64,000 bases of DNA from assembly GCA_020635795.1 (NCBI GenBank), contig JACJZD010000001.1, forward strand, positions 753,001 through 817,000, written 5' to 3'. The notes below the pieces were generated by a model that had not been told where the DNA came from, made no database searches, and saw nothing but the letters and a program-made list of their open reading frames with translations. A program made the translations under genes and the position numbers. Origin of the DNA: Flavobacteriales bacterium. Its GTDB lineage: Bacteria; Bacteroidota; Bacteroidia; Flavobacteriales_E; Vicingaceae. Shown piece by piece: positions 14,802-24,612 of this stretch (position 1 is the stretch's first letter; every line of letters begins with the position of its first letter).

Positions 14802-16430
14802 TTAATGAATAGGAATATATGTTTTTATAGAGTCTAACTGCATGGTGGTAACTCCTTTAATATCGGTACAATCTAAACAGGTTAATCCACTTTCTAGCAT
14901 TATCCATTTGTTTCGTATCATGTGTTTGTCCCATGTGTTGGTTACATTGTCAACGTTTGATAAAACTTCTTTTAACGAGGCATCTAAATAAATAACTTGA
15001 TTTAATGGGATAAATAATTTTAATCGAACTTGTTGTCCTCTAATTTTATTTTCTTTTAAAGTAGATAAATAATTATCCAACACTAAACCAGAATCAGAAA
15101 GTTGGTAATGGTACGTAATTGAACGAGCATTTTTGATAGCATCTTTTGTGTTTCTTCCATTTGATGAAGTAACCACATCTAACCGAATACTGTCTGTTTT
15201 ACTCTTTTCAATTTCTAATCTTACATAACTTTGGTATAGCATTTCTCCATCAACCGAAATACTGGTGTATTGGTCTTCTAAGATTCCTTTTCCAGGAAGT
15301 ATTTCGTTTGGAGAACTTATAACCAATGCACTTGGCGTTGCTGCAATTTCATGTGTTTGAACTATTTCTTCATCCGATGATAATTCGGTTCCCATTTTAA
15401 TGCCAACCATAGCACACATAAACCCTCCAATTACAAACATGGATATTAATATTAAGCTTACACTGTAATGTGTTTTAATTTTAAACAACAAGCGAATGGC
15501 TAAATAAATTAACGTTATAATTGGAGTTCCTATTAATAATAAAACACCTGTAATGGCTAAATAAAGTTGATCTTGAGAAACAAATATCATGTTTAAAAAA
15601 TCGTACGATTCTATTGAAAAAACACCTTCGTTTGTTATAGAGAAAACGGCATTAGAACCAAATATCATGGCTAATAGCATTACCAATAAAAATGTACCTA
15701 AGATTAGAAAAAACACACCAATTACTTTTCCTAAAATACTAAATAGTGTAGTTAAAATACTGCCTATAGCTCCAGCTGTATTTTCTACAACTGTACCTGC
15801 TTTTTGGGAAAATTTTGAAGTATCTACATTTTTTAATTTTTCGGTTACTTTATTGGCTTCTTCTTCAAATTTTCTACCAATATTGTTTACGTTAATGGGC
15901 TCACCTTTCATTTTTAGTTTATCCGAAGCTGTTTTAGCTTCGGGCATTACTATCCATAATATAATGTAGGTGAAGAAACCAAATCCTAAAAAGAATGCTG
16001 CAACAAAGAATAAACGAATCCATACGGTATCAAAACCAATGTAAGCACCTAAACCAGAACAAACTCCACCCAATATTCTATCGTCAGGATTACGGAATAG
16101 TTTTTTATCGGTTTTAACTTGACTGTGGCTTGAATTAGTTGAAGAATGTATTTCTTCTTCATCTTCTTCGTTTATGTATTGTTCTGGCTTTCCCATTACA
16201 GCAATTACCTTGTCTACATCTGCAGCGGTAATAACTTGGTTTTTATCGTTCATCGAAGAGCTAAATAATTCAGCTATTCGAGATTCAATGTCTTGCATTA
16301 TTTCCTCTCGTTCTTCCGAATTTCCGAAGATGCTTTTGATTTTATTTAAGTAGTTTTTCAGCGTATCGTAAGCATCCACCTCAATGTGAAACACTATACC
16401 GCTTATATTAACTGTTAATGTCTGATTCAT
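14802..16430 (-). CDS. PspC domain membrane protein
   Basis: A 542-residue inner-membrane protein. Residues ~1-105 are a soluble helical region (MNQTLTVNISGIVFHIE, then EEREEIMQDIESRIAELF) typical of Bacteroidota PspC proteins. The PspC domain follows (LFRNPDDRILGGVCSGLGAYIG, ~110-175) with its two helices, then two more hydrophobic pairs (~230-340) and a ~200-residue periplasmic or cytosolic C-terminal domain with adhesin-like beta character. It is preceded by a PadR gene 23 bp upstream, a pairing typical of this phylum. Likely role in envelope stress sensing; regulation by the PadR protein is inferred. Confidence 0.88.
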   Translation of the reverse strand: MNQTLTVNISGIVFHIEVDAYDTLKNYLNKIKSIFGNSEEREEIMQDIESRIAELFSSSMNDKNQVITAADVDKVIAVMGKPEQYINEEDEEEIHSSTNSSHSQVKTDKKLFRNPDDRILGGVCSGLGAYIGFDTVWIRLFFVAAFFLGFGFFTYIILWIVMPEAKTASDKLKMKGEPINVNNIGRKFEEEANKVTEKLKNVDTSKFSQKAGTVVENTAGAIGSILTTLFSILGKVIGVFFLILGTFLLVMLLAMIFGSNAVFSITNEGVFSIESYDFLNMIFVSQDQLYLAITGVLLLIGTPIITLIYLAIRLLFKIKTHYSVSLILISMFVIGGFMCAMVGIKMGTELSSDEEIVQTHEIAATPSALVISSPNEILPGKGILEDQYTSISVDGEMLYQSYVRLEIEKSKTDSIRLDVVTSSNGRNTKDAIKNARSITYHYQLSDSGLVLDNYLSTLKENKIRGQQVRLKLFIPLNQVIYLDASLKEVLSNVDNVTNTWDKHMIRNKWIMLESGLTCLDCTDIKGVTTMQLDSIKTYIPIH

Positions 16431-16453
16431 GATTATAATTGTTTAGTTGTTAG

Positions 16454-16783
16454 TTATTTAATTTTTCTAGTTAGTTCAACTGCTTCTACTAATTCGTTCC
16501 AGGTATCGGCAAGTTCTTTTAAAAATTCGCTTCCTTTTTCGGTAAGTGAATAATATTTTCTAGGTGGTCCAGAGGTTGATTCTTCCCAACGGTAGCCCAA
16601 TAAGTCGGCATTTTTTAATCGGGTTAATAAAGGGTATAAGGTGCCTTCAACCACTATTAATTTACCTTGCTTTAGTTGGTCAATTATTTCTGATGGGTAA
16701 GCCTCTCCGTTGTTGAGTATTGAAAGGATACAGTACTCAAGTACTCCCTTTCTCATCTGGGCTTTGGTGTTTTCAATGTTCAT
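16454..16783 (-). CDS. PadR family transcriptional regulator
   Basis: A 109-residue winged-helix protein. Family marks are RKGVLEYCILSIL (helix 1), GEAYPSEIIDQLKQ (helix-turn-helix), VVEGTLYPLLTRLKNADLL and the wing with SGPPRKYYSLTEKGSEFL. It lacks a long C-terminal domain, so it belongs to the short PadR-s2 type. It lies directly upstream of the PspC gene on the same strand (23 bp), the usual arrangement, and probably represses that unit; a phenolic ligand is not implied. Confidence 0.93.
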   Translation of the reverse strand: MNIENTKAQMRKGVLEYCILSILNNGEAYPSEIIDQLKQGKLIVVEGTLYPLLTRLKNADLLGYRWEESTSGPPRKYYSLTEKGSEFLKELADTWNELVEAVELTRKIK

Positions 16784-16787
16784 AATT

Positions 16788-17129
16788 TTAAATTATATTA
16801 AGATTAATATCAATAAAGTATGTGGTGTTTTTTTCTAAAGTACCAATTTCAATTTCAAGTGATTCAAATTGATTTTTGATAAAAGATGTGATTTCTGCAT
16901 TTTTGCCTGAAATGTTTTTGATTTCGATAGCACCTTTATCGTTGATGATAAATTCAACGTTTAAAACTCCAGCATTACTTTTCTTTTTTAAATTATCAGG
17001 TAAACGTAGTTTGTTTACCATTTTTTTTATCAAGGCAGTTTCATTACCTACCATTGTAGTTTTATGTGGATTGGCAAAACTCATTAATGAACTTCCAACC
17101 AAAACTAGTATTAACATTATTTTTTTCAT
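16788..17129 (-). CDS. secreted small protein with TonB-C-like domain
   Basis: A 113-residue protein with a signal peptide (IMLILVLVGSSLMSFA, cleavage after FAN plausible). The mature part (LRLPDNLKKKSNAGVLNVEF, then INDKGAIEIKNIS) has the pattern of the C-terminal domain of TonB-like proteins seen in Bacteroidota, where a V-x-F-x-I-N-x-x-G-x-I strand turn is typical. It is probably periplasmic and lacks the TonB membrane anchor. Its stop lies 4 bp before the PadR start, so the three genes may form one unit with PadR and PspC. Confidence 0.72.
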   Translation of the reverse strand: MKKIMLILVLVGSSLMSFANPHKTTMVGNETALIKKMVNKLRLPDNLKKKSNAGVLNVEFIINDKGAIEIKNISGKNAEITSFIKNQFESLEIEIGTLEKNTTYFIDINLNII

Positions 17130-17294
17130 TGCTATTTATTTTTAAAAGTGTTTAACCTATTAATTTACATAGCAAAGATATGTCTAAAAGATAATACCAT
17201 GTAATACATAGTACTTAAAAAAATTATAAACAACTGATTATCAAGTAGAATAATTTTAATTGATGATTAAATAAATTGGTAAAAGAGTGTTTTT

Positions 17295-18104
17295 TTACAA
17301 TTTTTCGGAGTCGATTTTAACCTTAAATTGCTTATTTGGGGTTAAAATAGGTTTGTTTGAAACAGGTATTAACTCTTTTTTAGTAAAAATAGCACTTAAT
17401 GTATTGTTGATATGGTAGAGATGTTTCAAGTTGTTTGTTTCGCATCCATCCAATATTCCTTGCACAACATCCCATCTTATATTAAAGCTATGGTCAATGT
17501 AATCGTGCCAAACAATTACTGAATTATCGTCTTTTAGTATATTAAATGCAATTTTAGTGTCGTTTAAAACTCCTTCGTATCTGTGATCTCCATCAATAAA
17601 AACAACATCACATTTACCAAAGTAAGGAGAGAAATCGAAATTGGTGGAGTTACCTCTCAGGTGTGTAATATTTTTAAATTTATTGGAGAATAAGCCTTGT
17701 TGCTTTAGGTATTCTTCATCATAACCTAATTGAATTAAAGCTTCGTTGGTTAAATTTAAGGTGTACACATTTGGAGTTACTGAGGCAATGTTTGATGCAC
17801 TTTCTCCTCGCCAAGTACCAATTTCAAAGTAAAAACATTCGGGATATTGTTTGGCTAGTCCTTTTAATAACAATAAATCGGTTGGTAAAGAGCCCCCACC
17901 CAAGAATGCAAAAGGTGCAATGGCTTCGTTTACTTCGGGCAACAATTGATTCAATTCAACTATTGGTAAGCCATGGGTGTATTGTGGATATTTCTTTTTA
18001 ATGGTATCAAAAAACCACGATTCATCATCAATTACCTTATTAAGTAAATAAGGTTTTTGGATAATTGCACTGATGCCTTTAAGTAGTTTACTGATTTTGC
18101 TCAA
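17295..18104 (-). CDS. class I SAM-dependent methyltransferase
   Basis: A 269-residue Rossmann-type methyltransferase of the Methyltransf_24 kind: the SAM motif FEIGTWRGESASNIA (~93-107), the acidic VFIDGDHRYEGVLND (~165-180) and VIVWHDY. Its first 17 bp overlap the end of the flippase gene, so it is translated with it. In a polysaccharide cluster it probably methylates a sugar or sugar nucleotide. Unknown substrate; no fused domain. Confidence 0.85.
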   Translation of the reverse strand: MSKISKLLKGISAIIQKPYLLNKVIDDESWFFDTIKKKYPQYTHGLPIVELNQLLPEVNEAIAPFAFLGGGSLPTDLLLLKGLAKQYPECFYFEIGTWRGESASNIASVTPNVYTLNLTNEALIQLGYDEEYLKQQGLFSNKFKNITHLRGNSTNFDFSPYFGKCDVVFIDGDHRYEGVLNDTKIAFNILKDDNSVIVWHDYIDHSFNIRWDVVQGILDGCETNNLKHLYHINNTLSAIFTKKELIPVSNKPILTPNKQFKVKIDSEKL

Positions 18105-19356
18105 TGGGTTGTTTTATAAAATAGATAAACGCAAATAAAGACAAAATTCCTGAAAACCACATTAAAAATATGGTGGTATAAGCAGCACCCATCACACCAT
18201 ATTTAGTAATAAAATAGTACCCAGCAATAACATTAATGATTAAAACAATTAAGGAGAAAAAAGCATTTATTTTTGGCCAACCTATGGCAGATAAGATGTT
18301 TCCTAATGGGTTTCTAAACAGTAAAGCACCAACCGTACCAATAGAGAATACAAACATTAAGTTGTTGTCGTTGCTGTATTCTTTCCCAAAAATCAATAAT
18401 AAATCGGTAGAGAAAAAGTAAAAGAATAATAGAATAAATACACTTAATACTCCCATTATTTTAAGGTAATTCCAATAGTATTTTACCAATTCTTTTTTAT
18501 CTGAAATTGCCATACGAGAAAGTTGAACAAAATCGGCAGTAATGATAGCAACAGGTAAAATGAGTAAACTAAAAGGAATAATGTTAGAGGTTTTGTATTG
18601 AGCAATAAGCTCGGCATCTTTAATAATGTTACCAATTAATAAAATATCAACGGCAAAGAGCATTTCTGATAAAACACCACCAACACTCATGTAAAAACCA
18701 TAGCTCAAAAATTGTTTGGTGTTGTATTCGGGTATTTGAAACTTGTTGTATTTAAACAACTTGAGTTTGTACGAAAGATAAATACCGTACAACAACGGCG
18801 AAACCACCAATGCAGCCACATAGCCCCAACTTCCCCAGATTAAGGTAAAAGCTACTACAAAAACCAACAAAATGATGTTGCTGTATATGTTTATGTCGGC
18901 ATACAATTTATTGAGGTTAAGCAAACGAGCATAAATTTTAATGGTATCGACAAACAATAGCGTGATTAACTGAAAACTTAAAAACACCAAATACAAATAG
19001 CTGTCGCTAATGTTAGAAATGATAAAAGGGGCGAGTAAGAGTAAAGCAAAAATGATGATGGACGAGAAAAAGAATCCTTTAATTAATACTTTATTGAAAT
19101 AGAATTTTTTTTGTTGTTGGGAATTGGAAATAGATCCAAATCGTAACAAACCCTGATAAATACCAAAACCTTTAAAGGGTGAAATAAACGCAATAATGGT
19201 GTTGGCATACACCAATAATCCAAACTCGTTTTTAGAAATAAAGCGGATGATAAAGATGGAAATACAAAAGGTTATGAGTTTGATGAAAAACGATGAAAAA
19301 ACCACGTACCCGCCTTTTCGGTCTAAAAATGATTTTATAAAATTTAGGGTTGACAA
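18088..19356 (-). CDS. polysaccharide flippase (Wzx-like), second copy
   Basis: A 422-residue membrane protein with about 12 helices and the MOP-type start (FFIKLITFCISIFIIRFISKNEF region). Only distantly similar to the flippase at 12.2 kb, so the two probably serve different glycans. It follows the GT4 gene after 6 bp and overlaps the methyltransferase by 17 bp, so GT4, flippase and methyltransferase are one operon. Confidence 0.87.
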   Translation of the reverse strand: MSTLNFIKSFLDRKGGYVVFSSFFIKLITFCISIFIIRFISKNEFGLLVYANTIIAFISPFKGFGIYQGLLRFGSISNSQQQKKFYFNKVLIKGFFFSSIIIFALLLLAPFIISNISDSYLYLVFLSFQLITLLFVDTIKIYARLLNLNKLYADINIYSNIILLVFVVAFTLIWGSWGYVAALVVSPLLYGIYLSYKLKLFKYNKFQIPEYNTKQFLSYGFYMSVGGVLSEMLFAVDILLIGNIIKDAELIAQYKTSNIIPFSLLILPVAIITADFVQLSRMAISDKKELVKYYWNYLKIMGVLSVFILLFFYFFSTDLLLIFGKEYSNDNNLMFVFSIGTVGALLFRNPLGNILSAIGWPKINAFFSLIVLIINVIAGYYFITKYGVMGAAYTTIFLMWFSGILSLFAFIYFIKQPIEQNQ

Positions 19357-19362
19357 GGTATA

Positions 19363-20523
19363 TTATCGGTTTAAGACTTTTTGGTAAATGGATAAAAATT
19401 GTTTTCCCACATTTTCGTAACTGTATTTTTGAACTGCTTTCTCTGCAATTTCAGTGGTGTTGTATTGGTCTAAATTATCTAGCATGTAATTTAACTGTTT
19501 AATTAGCAAAGTATTGTTTTTTGCTTCAACAATAATTCCTGATGTGATATCAACCATTTCGGCAGTTCCACCAGCTTTTGAGCTTAATACGGGTAAACCA
19601 CTAACTAACGATTCTGCTACAACACAAGGTAAGTTTTCGTAATTGCTGTACAACAAGAACAAATCGTGTTGTTGCATTAAGGCTGCAACTTCAGTATAAC
19701 TTTTAGCTCCTTCTATGGTGTACAAATTTGCTGGTATTTGTAATTGTTTGGCATATTGTTGAAAGTATTGATAATCCCCATCACCGGCAATGGTAATGAA
19801 AAAATCAGTTCTGGTTAGGCTCAATTCTTTAATAGAATCTAAGATGCCTGTAATGTTTTTGTGTTCGTCTTTTAAATTGGAAATGTGTAAAATACGTTTC
19901 CCTTTTTCGTGCGTTTGGTGTTTAAACACATTGGTATTGACCACATTGGGTACAATTTCAAAATAGGGGTGGGGGTAATAGGTTTTTAAGGCAGCTTCTA
20001 AATCTTCAGAAACAGGACAAATTACCGAAGCATTTTTCATGATGCGTTTGATGAAATATTTTTCTACACCAGTAATTTTAATGGGGTCGGTAGGCAAAAA
20101 ACCCGTCCAATTTTCAGAAATGATGTAAGGTAGTTTAAACGTTTCTTTTAAATCTAAGGCAAAAATACCCGCTGGAAACATCACATTTAAATGCACCAAA
20201 TCGACAGTCTTTAAATGGGCTTTAACTTTTTTGTAACCCAATCGATACGCTTCAATTTGTCGTTTTACTTTTAAGTATTGTGAAATAATGGGAAAGTTGG
20301 AGTTGATTTTTTTGTAGTATACAATCACTTCATAAACACCTTCAGTTGTTCGCTCTTCAACATCAAAAAGCTCGTCTTGCTCGTTTGATAAAGCATGCAA
20401 ACAAGCCACATTACAAACTTTACTAACCGCTAAAGCGTGCTGCTGAATAAAATTTCCGTTTTTAGGTTTTAGTTTGTTCGGAAACCAAGAAGCCAAAAAC
20501 AATATGTTGAGTGGTTTATTCAT
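19363..20523 (-). CDS. glycosyltransferase family 4 (GT-B fold)
   Basis: A 386-residue retaining glycosyltransferase. The N-terminal half shows the GT-B acceptor domain (ILFLASWFPNKLKPKNGNFI), and the C-terminal half has the nucleotide-sugar site with the E-x7-E motif in ESLVSGLPVLSSKAGGTAEMV (broken up here: PCVVAESLVSGLPVLS, then GGTAEMVD). Membrane segments are absent; it acts at the cytosolic face on a lipid-linked glycan. Promoter not evident. Confidence 0.92.
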   Translation of the reverse strand: MNKPLNILFLASWFPNKLKPKNGNFIQQHALAVSKVCNVACLHALSNEQDELFDVEERTTEGVYEVIVYYKKINSNFPIISQYLKVKRQIEAYRLGYKKVKAHLKTVDLVHLNVMFPAGIFALDLKETFKLPYIISENWTGFLPTDPIKITGVEKYFIKRIMKNASVICPVSEDLEAALKTYYPHPYFEIVPNVVNTNVFKHQTHEKGKRILHISNLKDEHKNITGILDSIKELSLTRTDFFITIAGDGDYQYFQQYAKQLQIPANLYTIEGAKSYTEVAALMQQHDLFLLYSNYENLPCVVAESLVSGLPVLSSKAGGTAEMVDITSGIIVEAKNNTLLIKQLNYMLDNLDQYNTTEIAEKAVQKYSYENVGKQFLSIYQKVLNR

Positions 20524-20557
20524 TGCAGTTGCTCAAGTTTTATAACTTTTATTTTTT

Positions 20558-20689
20558 AACCACATAGACATAATAGTTTTTATTGAAGAAGAAGTATTTC
20601 ATAGACCATCTTTGATGGTTAAACAGTAGCGTAGCTACTGAAACTATGTTGGTTTATGATTTTCTACTTTTCTATGTTGCTATGTGGTT
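20558..20689. repeat. ACATAG inverted-repeat element, copy B (132 bp)
   Basis: Ends AACCACATAGACATAATAG and (inverted) AACCACATAGCAACATAG. Contains two perfect hairpins: ACCATC-TTT-GATGGT (20606-20620) and CAGTAGC-GTA-GCTACTG (20624-20640). Ends 10 bp from the asnB stop codon. Confidence 0.85.
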
Positions 20690-20699
20690 TTAATTTTAT

Positions 20700-22700
20700 T
20701 TACACCTGATATACTTTTCGCCAAAGAGCGAAGTTAATAAATCTCCACAACCTGAGCGTACTTGTATTTAGGGCGTTGTCGTAAATGGCATCGAAATTTT
20801 GGTAAAAATCTTCCCAATTCACGTACTCATCATTTTTTTGTTGACTGATAATTTCCTTAAAATAAGGCTTCAATTCCTGCATCCATTTTTTCTCGGGAGT
20901 AGCAAAACCAATTTTGTCAGTTCTGTTGTAGATTTCGCTAGGAAGTACATCTTTCATGGCTTCGCGTAACAAAAATTTGCTTTTGCCGTGTTGTATTTTA
21001 TAACTTCCAGAGATATTAAAAACCGTTTCAATCAAATCAATATCATCTGCAAAAGGCATACGGCTTTCAACCGAAAAACGCATGGAATTTCTGTCGGCAG
21101 TACGCAATAAATGTTTTAAACCGTATTCGGTAAATTGGTAATGCAACAAACCGTTTAAAGTACTTTTTATTTTATCGTTGATAAAACCAAAACGCTTGTT
21201 GTTTGCTGTTATTAAACCCTTATTTACAAAAGCCAATTCGGGTTCGTGTTGTTTGAATTTTTTAAAGTAAAACGGCTGGAAATTTTGAATAACGAATTTT
21301 TGTAAAGGTAGTTTTACCACATTTTTTCGATTAGCAAAACTGGGGTGAGCATTGTTTAAGTTGTTGCGAATAGCCGAAAACGAAAACGATTTAAATGCAT
21401 TGGTCATCCAATTGGTAAAGTGGTTGGCATAACCGCCAAACAACTCATCAGCACCTTGTCCATCTAAAGTGACTTTAACATTTTTGTTGTGGATGAGTTC
21501 CATTACTTTGTATTGCGAAAACGTGCTCGACGAACCAAAAGGAATGTCTTGGGCATACACCAAGTCTTCGAGTTGTTGTTGTAATTCTACGGCAGTTGGT
21601 TTGGTCTGGTTCCAGTTGGTGTTGGTTTGCTCTACCACCAATTTTGCCCAACGACTTTCGTCAATGGCGTTATTTGGGTAAGAAGCCGTAAACACTTCTT
21701 GTTTTTCGCCAATTTGTTGAATTTCATGTTGTTTTAACAATTCATTGATAGTTCCAACTACAATAGAACTATCAATACCACCACTTAAACACGTCCCAGT
21801 TTTTGCATCGGAGTTTAAGCGTAACGCAATTGCATTGGTTATTTTGGTTTTTAAATCGGCAATATATCTAGCTGAAGTGTTTTTATTTACTTTTTCCCAA
21901 TGGGTATTGGTGTTGAGTTGGTAATAATTATGTGTTGTAAATTTTTTGGTTGTTACATCCAACTCAAAATAAGTGGCAGGTTTTAGTTCAAAAATGCCCT
22001 TAAAAAAGGTTTCGGCATCTATTTCCATTTTTCCCAACACCAAATAATCGTAAACGGCTTTTGGGTTGATGGTTTTTTCAAAGCCATCGAGTTTTAATAA
22101 GCCTTTTATTTCGCTGCAAAAAGCAAAATAGTTGTTGTTGTGGATGTAGTAAAAAGGTTTTACACCAAATCGGTCTCTAGCACCAAACAGTTGCTGTGTG
22201 GCGGTGTTGTAAATAACAAAACTCCACATACCGTTGAACTTGTTTAAACAAGCTGCACCCCAAGCCATGTAAGCTTTTAACACCACTTCGGTATCGGAAG
22301 TTGAAGTAAAGGCATAACCCAACCCAATCAATTCTGCTCGGATGGTTTGGTAGTTGTAAATTTCGCCGTTAAATGCTATCCAGTAATTACCATCTTCGTT
22401 GCACAAGGGTTGGTGGGCATGTTCGGTTAAATCTAAAATGGATAACCTACGATGCCCCAAAACCACATTGGCATTGGAGTTGAATCCTTCAATACCTGTT
22501 TTTGGTGTGTATAATAAGTTAGATTGTTTTACATTATTCGGTGTGTCTTTTCCAAAAACGGGAGTAGGGGTATTGTGTTCAAAAAAAACATACCCTTCAT
22601 CATCAGGACCACGGTGCTTGATTTCATCGTTAACCGACGAAATACTTTTTACCAGCTTATTGTTTGGCTGAAAACTAATGATGCCTGAGATACCACACAT
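20700..22700 (-). CDS. asnB: asparagine synthase (glutamine-hydrolysing)
   Basis: A 666-residue AsnB-type enzyme. The mature N-terminus MCGISG carries the catalytic Cys of the class II glutaminase domain, followed by RHRGPDDEGY-type and GEIYNY segments. The synthetase half has the PP-loop as TCLSGGIDSSIVVG (~290-303) and DGQGADELFGGY. AsnB paralogs in surface-glycan clusters often amidate uronic-acid sugars rather than make asparagine, and this copy sits beside a flippase, GT4 and methyltransferase, so both roles are possible. ATG of MCGISG is the only sensible start. Confidence 0.94.
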   Translation of the reverse strand: MCGISGIISFQPNNKLVKSISSVNDEIKHRGPDDEGYVFFEHNTPTPVFGKDTPNNVKQSNLLYTPKTGIEGFNSNANVVLGHRRLSILDLTEHAHQPLCNEDGNYWIAFNGEIYNYQTIRAELIGLGYAFTSTSDTEVVLKAYMAWGAACLNKFNGMWSFVIYNTATQQLFGARDRFGVKPFYYIHNNNYFAFCSEIKGLLKLDGFEKTINPKAVYDYLVLGKMEIDAETFFKGIFELKPATYFELDVTTKKFTTHNYYQLNTNTHWEKVNKNTSARYIADLKTKITNAIALRLNSDAKTGTCLSGGIDSSIVVGTINELLKQHEIQQIGEKQEVFTASYPNNAIDESRWAKLVVEQTNTNWNQTKPTAVELQQQLEDLVYAQDIPFGSSSTFSQYKVMELIHNKNVKVTLDGQGADELFGGYANHFTNWMTNAFKSFSFSAIRNNLNNAHPSFANRKNVVKLPLQKFVIQNFQPFYFKKFKQHEPELAFVNKGLITANNKRFGFINDKIKSTLNGLLHYQFTEYGLKHLLRTADRNSMRFSVESRMPFADDIDLIETVFNISGSYKIQHGKSKFLLREAMKDVLPSEIYNRTDKIGFATPEKKWMQELKPYFKEIISQQKNDEYVNWEDFYQNFDAIYDNALNTSTLRLWRFINFALWRKVYQV

Positions 22701-22825
22701 AATTTTATAAAAGTAGTTGAACTATTTTAAATGGGTGTGAAAACTCGAAAAAAACCTTTCTTTAAGTTTATTTCTCATATGATATTCTTATCAAGAATCA
22801 TTAACTATCAAACTTTTTTATAAGA

Positions 22826-23671
22826 TTATATTTTTTCCATAATTTGATTTAACTCGTCTATAATTTGACTTTTTTCAATCGATGAATAGACATGTAATTT
22901 TTTATTTACCAATCTAATTTTTTGTAGATTAAAGGAGCATCTTTTTATTACGTGCCAGAATAAGAATTTAAATAATTGAGGATTATCATTTAAAATGTAT
23001 TTCTTCATTTTAAAAAATATTTCATAAGCCATATATAATGCAATAAAATAAAGAAAGGGTATAAATAATATTGTCATTATTGAAGGAGCAATTAATGTTT
23101 TTAAATTAACTGTGGTAAAAACTACTTTATAATCATTGATGACTAAAATAGTTGAATAGATAATTACTGAAACAATATATGTTCTCAATAAAAAAGTTGA
23201 TAATTTAACAACACTTTTATCAATCTTTTTAAAACTGGTAATCAAGCTAAATGTTAAAATAAGTGGTAATGAGATAAATTCAATTATTAGTGGAAATGAA
23301 TATAAGTTCGAAAAGAACTCTATGATTAACAATATATTGAAAGAATCCTTAAATAAGTTGTAAAAATAATTGTCACTTTCTGAAGCCTTATTAATATTAA
23401 AAAACATTACAAAAGCACCTCCGAACACCCAGTATATAGTATCTTTTAGTTGGTCAATACCCCATAATTTGATTAGATTCAATATAAAAACTAAAAAGAC
23501 AATATAAATTATCATTAATATATATAGCCTGTATAAGCTAAAGAAGCTAAAAATTAGAGGAAGTATTGCCTTCCTTGAATTTTCTTTAGAAAATACTCCA
23601 ATTAGAAAAATAATTACCCAAGAAAAGACTGAGATTTCTCTATTATTAAATATTTCTGAAATGTTAAACAA
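22826..23671 (-). CDS. polytopic membrane protein of unknown function
   Basis: A 281-residue protein with six or seven hydrophobic stretches and a basic, helical C-terminal tail of about 60 residues (FWHVIKRCSFNLQKIRLVN, then a final coiled helix). I recognise no domain. It is even more AT- and Lys/Ile/Asn-rich than its neighbours. It lies alone between asnB and fabG. Orphan membrane proteins of this kind are sometimes immunity or envelope-stress proteins, but nothing here proves it. Confidence 0.62.
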   Translation of the reverse strand: MFNISEIFNNREISVFSWVIIFLIGVFSKENSRKAILPLIFSFFSLYRLYILMIIYIVFLVFILNLIKLWGIDQLKDTIYWVFGGAFVMFFNINKASESDNYFYNLFKDSFNILLIIEFFSNLYSFPLIIEFISLPLILTFSLITSFKKIDKSVVKLSTFLLRTYIVSVIIYSTILVINDYKVVFTTVNLKTLIAPSIMTILFIPFLYFIALYMAYEIFFKMKKYILNDNPQLFKFLFWHVIKRCSFNLQKIRLVNKKLHVYSSIEKSQIIDELNQIMEKI

Positions 23672-23740
23672 TAGGTTAATTATTCGTTTATTATTTTAGT
23701 AAATTAATGAAAATATAAGTAAACAATTTTTTTAGAACAA

Positions 23741-23766
23741 AAAAAGGAGGCCATCGCCTCCTTTTG
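23741..23766 (-). terminator. intrinsic terminator after fabG
   Basis: Stem AGGAGGC-CATC-GCCTCCT with a T-run on the minus strand, 21 bp after the fabG stop codon. The mirror strand also ends in four T residues, so it may act in both directions. Confidence 0.85.
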
Positions 23767-23786
23767 TATAAATCGTTTTGTTTGAA

Positions 23787-24533
23787 CTAGGTTTGCATAC
23801 CACCACAAACGTTAAGTGTTTGTCCGGTAACGTACAACGATAAATCGGAAGCCAAAAACAATGCTGCATTAGCCACATCTTCCGGAGTTCCAGGTCTTTT
23901 CATAGGTATATCTTCTATCCAACCTTTCATAATGTCTTGGTTGAGTTGAGCTGTCATTTCAGTTTCAATAAAACCTGGGCAAATGGCATTGCAACGGATG
24001 TTACGAGAACCAATTTCTTGTGCTATAGATTTAGTAAAACCAATAGCTCCAGCTTTAGATGCGGCATAGTTCGATTGTCCTGCATTACCTTCGATACCTA
24101 CTACCGAACTCATGTTAATGATAGAGCCAGAACGTTGTCCCAATAGAGTTTTCAACGCAGCTTTGGTAATGTTAAATACTGATTTTAGGTTGGTATTGAT
24201 TACTTCGTCCCAGTTTTCTTCACTCATACGCATCAATAAACCATCGCGAGTAATACCTGCATTGTTTACAATTACATCAATTCTACCAAATTCAGCAACC
24301 ACATCAGCAATAAATTGCTCCGCTTGTTTTAAATCAGCAGCGTTCGATTTGTATCCTTTTGCTTTTACACCATAACTGGTTAGCATTTTTTCTACTTCTT
24401 TGGCTTGTTCTTCCGAAGAAACGTACGTAAAAGCGATTTGAGCACCATGTTTAGCAAAAACTTCGGCAACACCTTTACCAATACCTCTGGTTGCTCCTGT
24501 AATTATGGCTACTTTACCTTCTAATAATTTCAT
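23787..24533 (-). CDS. fabG: 3-oxoacyl-[acyl-carrier-protein] reductase
   Basis: Short-chain dehydrogenase (248 aa) that reduces beta-ketoacyl-ACP with NADPH in fatty-acid elongation. It shows the cofactor motif GATRGIGKG (~13-21), NNAG (~90), the catalytic triad Ser (NMSSVVG), Tyr and Lys (QSNYAASKAG), and the FabG-type end VTGQTLNVCGGM. Length matches. It is followed by a strong terminator and preceded by a heptamer array that separates it from sucD; not linked to other fab genes. Confidence 0.94.
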   Translation of the reverse strand: MKLLEGKVAIITGATRGIGKGVAEVFAKHGAQIAFTYVSSEEQAKEVEKMLTSYGVKAKGYKSNAADLKQAEQFIADVVAEFGRIDVIVNNAGITRDGLLMRMSEENWDEVINTNLKSVFNITKAALKTLLGQRSGSIINMSSVVGIEGNAGQSNYAASKAGAIGFTKSIAQEIGSRNIRCNAICPGFIETEMTAQLNQDIMKGWIEDIPMKRPGTPEDVANAALFLASDLSLYVTGQTLNVCGGMQT

Positions 24534-24542
24534 CTATAAATA

Positions 24543-24612
24543 GTTGTGAGTGTTGAGTGATGAGTGTTGAGTTGTCTTACCGACCACCCATCACCGACCA
24601 CTCAGTACTTTA
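24543..24612. repeat. two-armed heptamer array between sucD and fabG
   Basis: Forward arm GTTGTGA, GTGTTGA, GTGATGA, GTGTTGA, GTTGTCT (24543-24577); reverse arm TACCGAC, CACCCAT, CACCGAC, CACTCAG, TACTTTA (24578-24612). It ends exactly at the sucD stop codon. Its forward units match those inside bioF, 16 kb away. Confidence 0.85.

Noticed and set aside
16437..16460. Heptamer array between the PspC and PadR genes
   Set aside because: Only two clear 7-bp units (GTTGTTA and a variant); too short to separate from AT-rich background.
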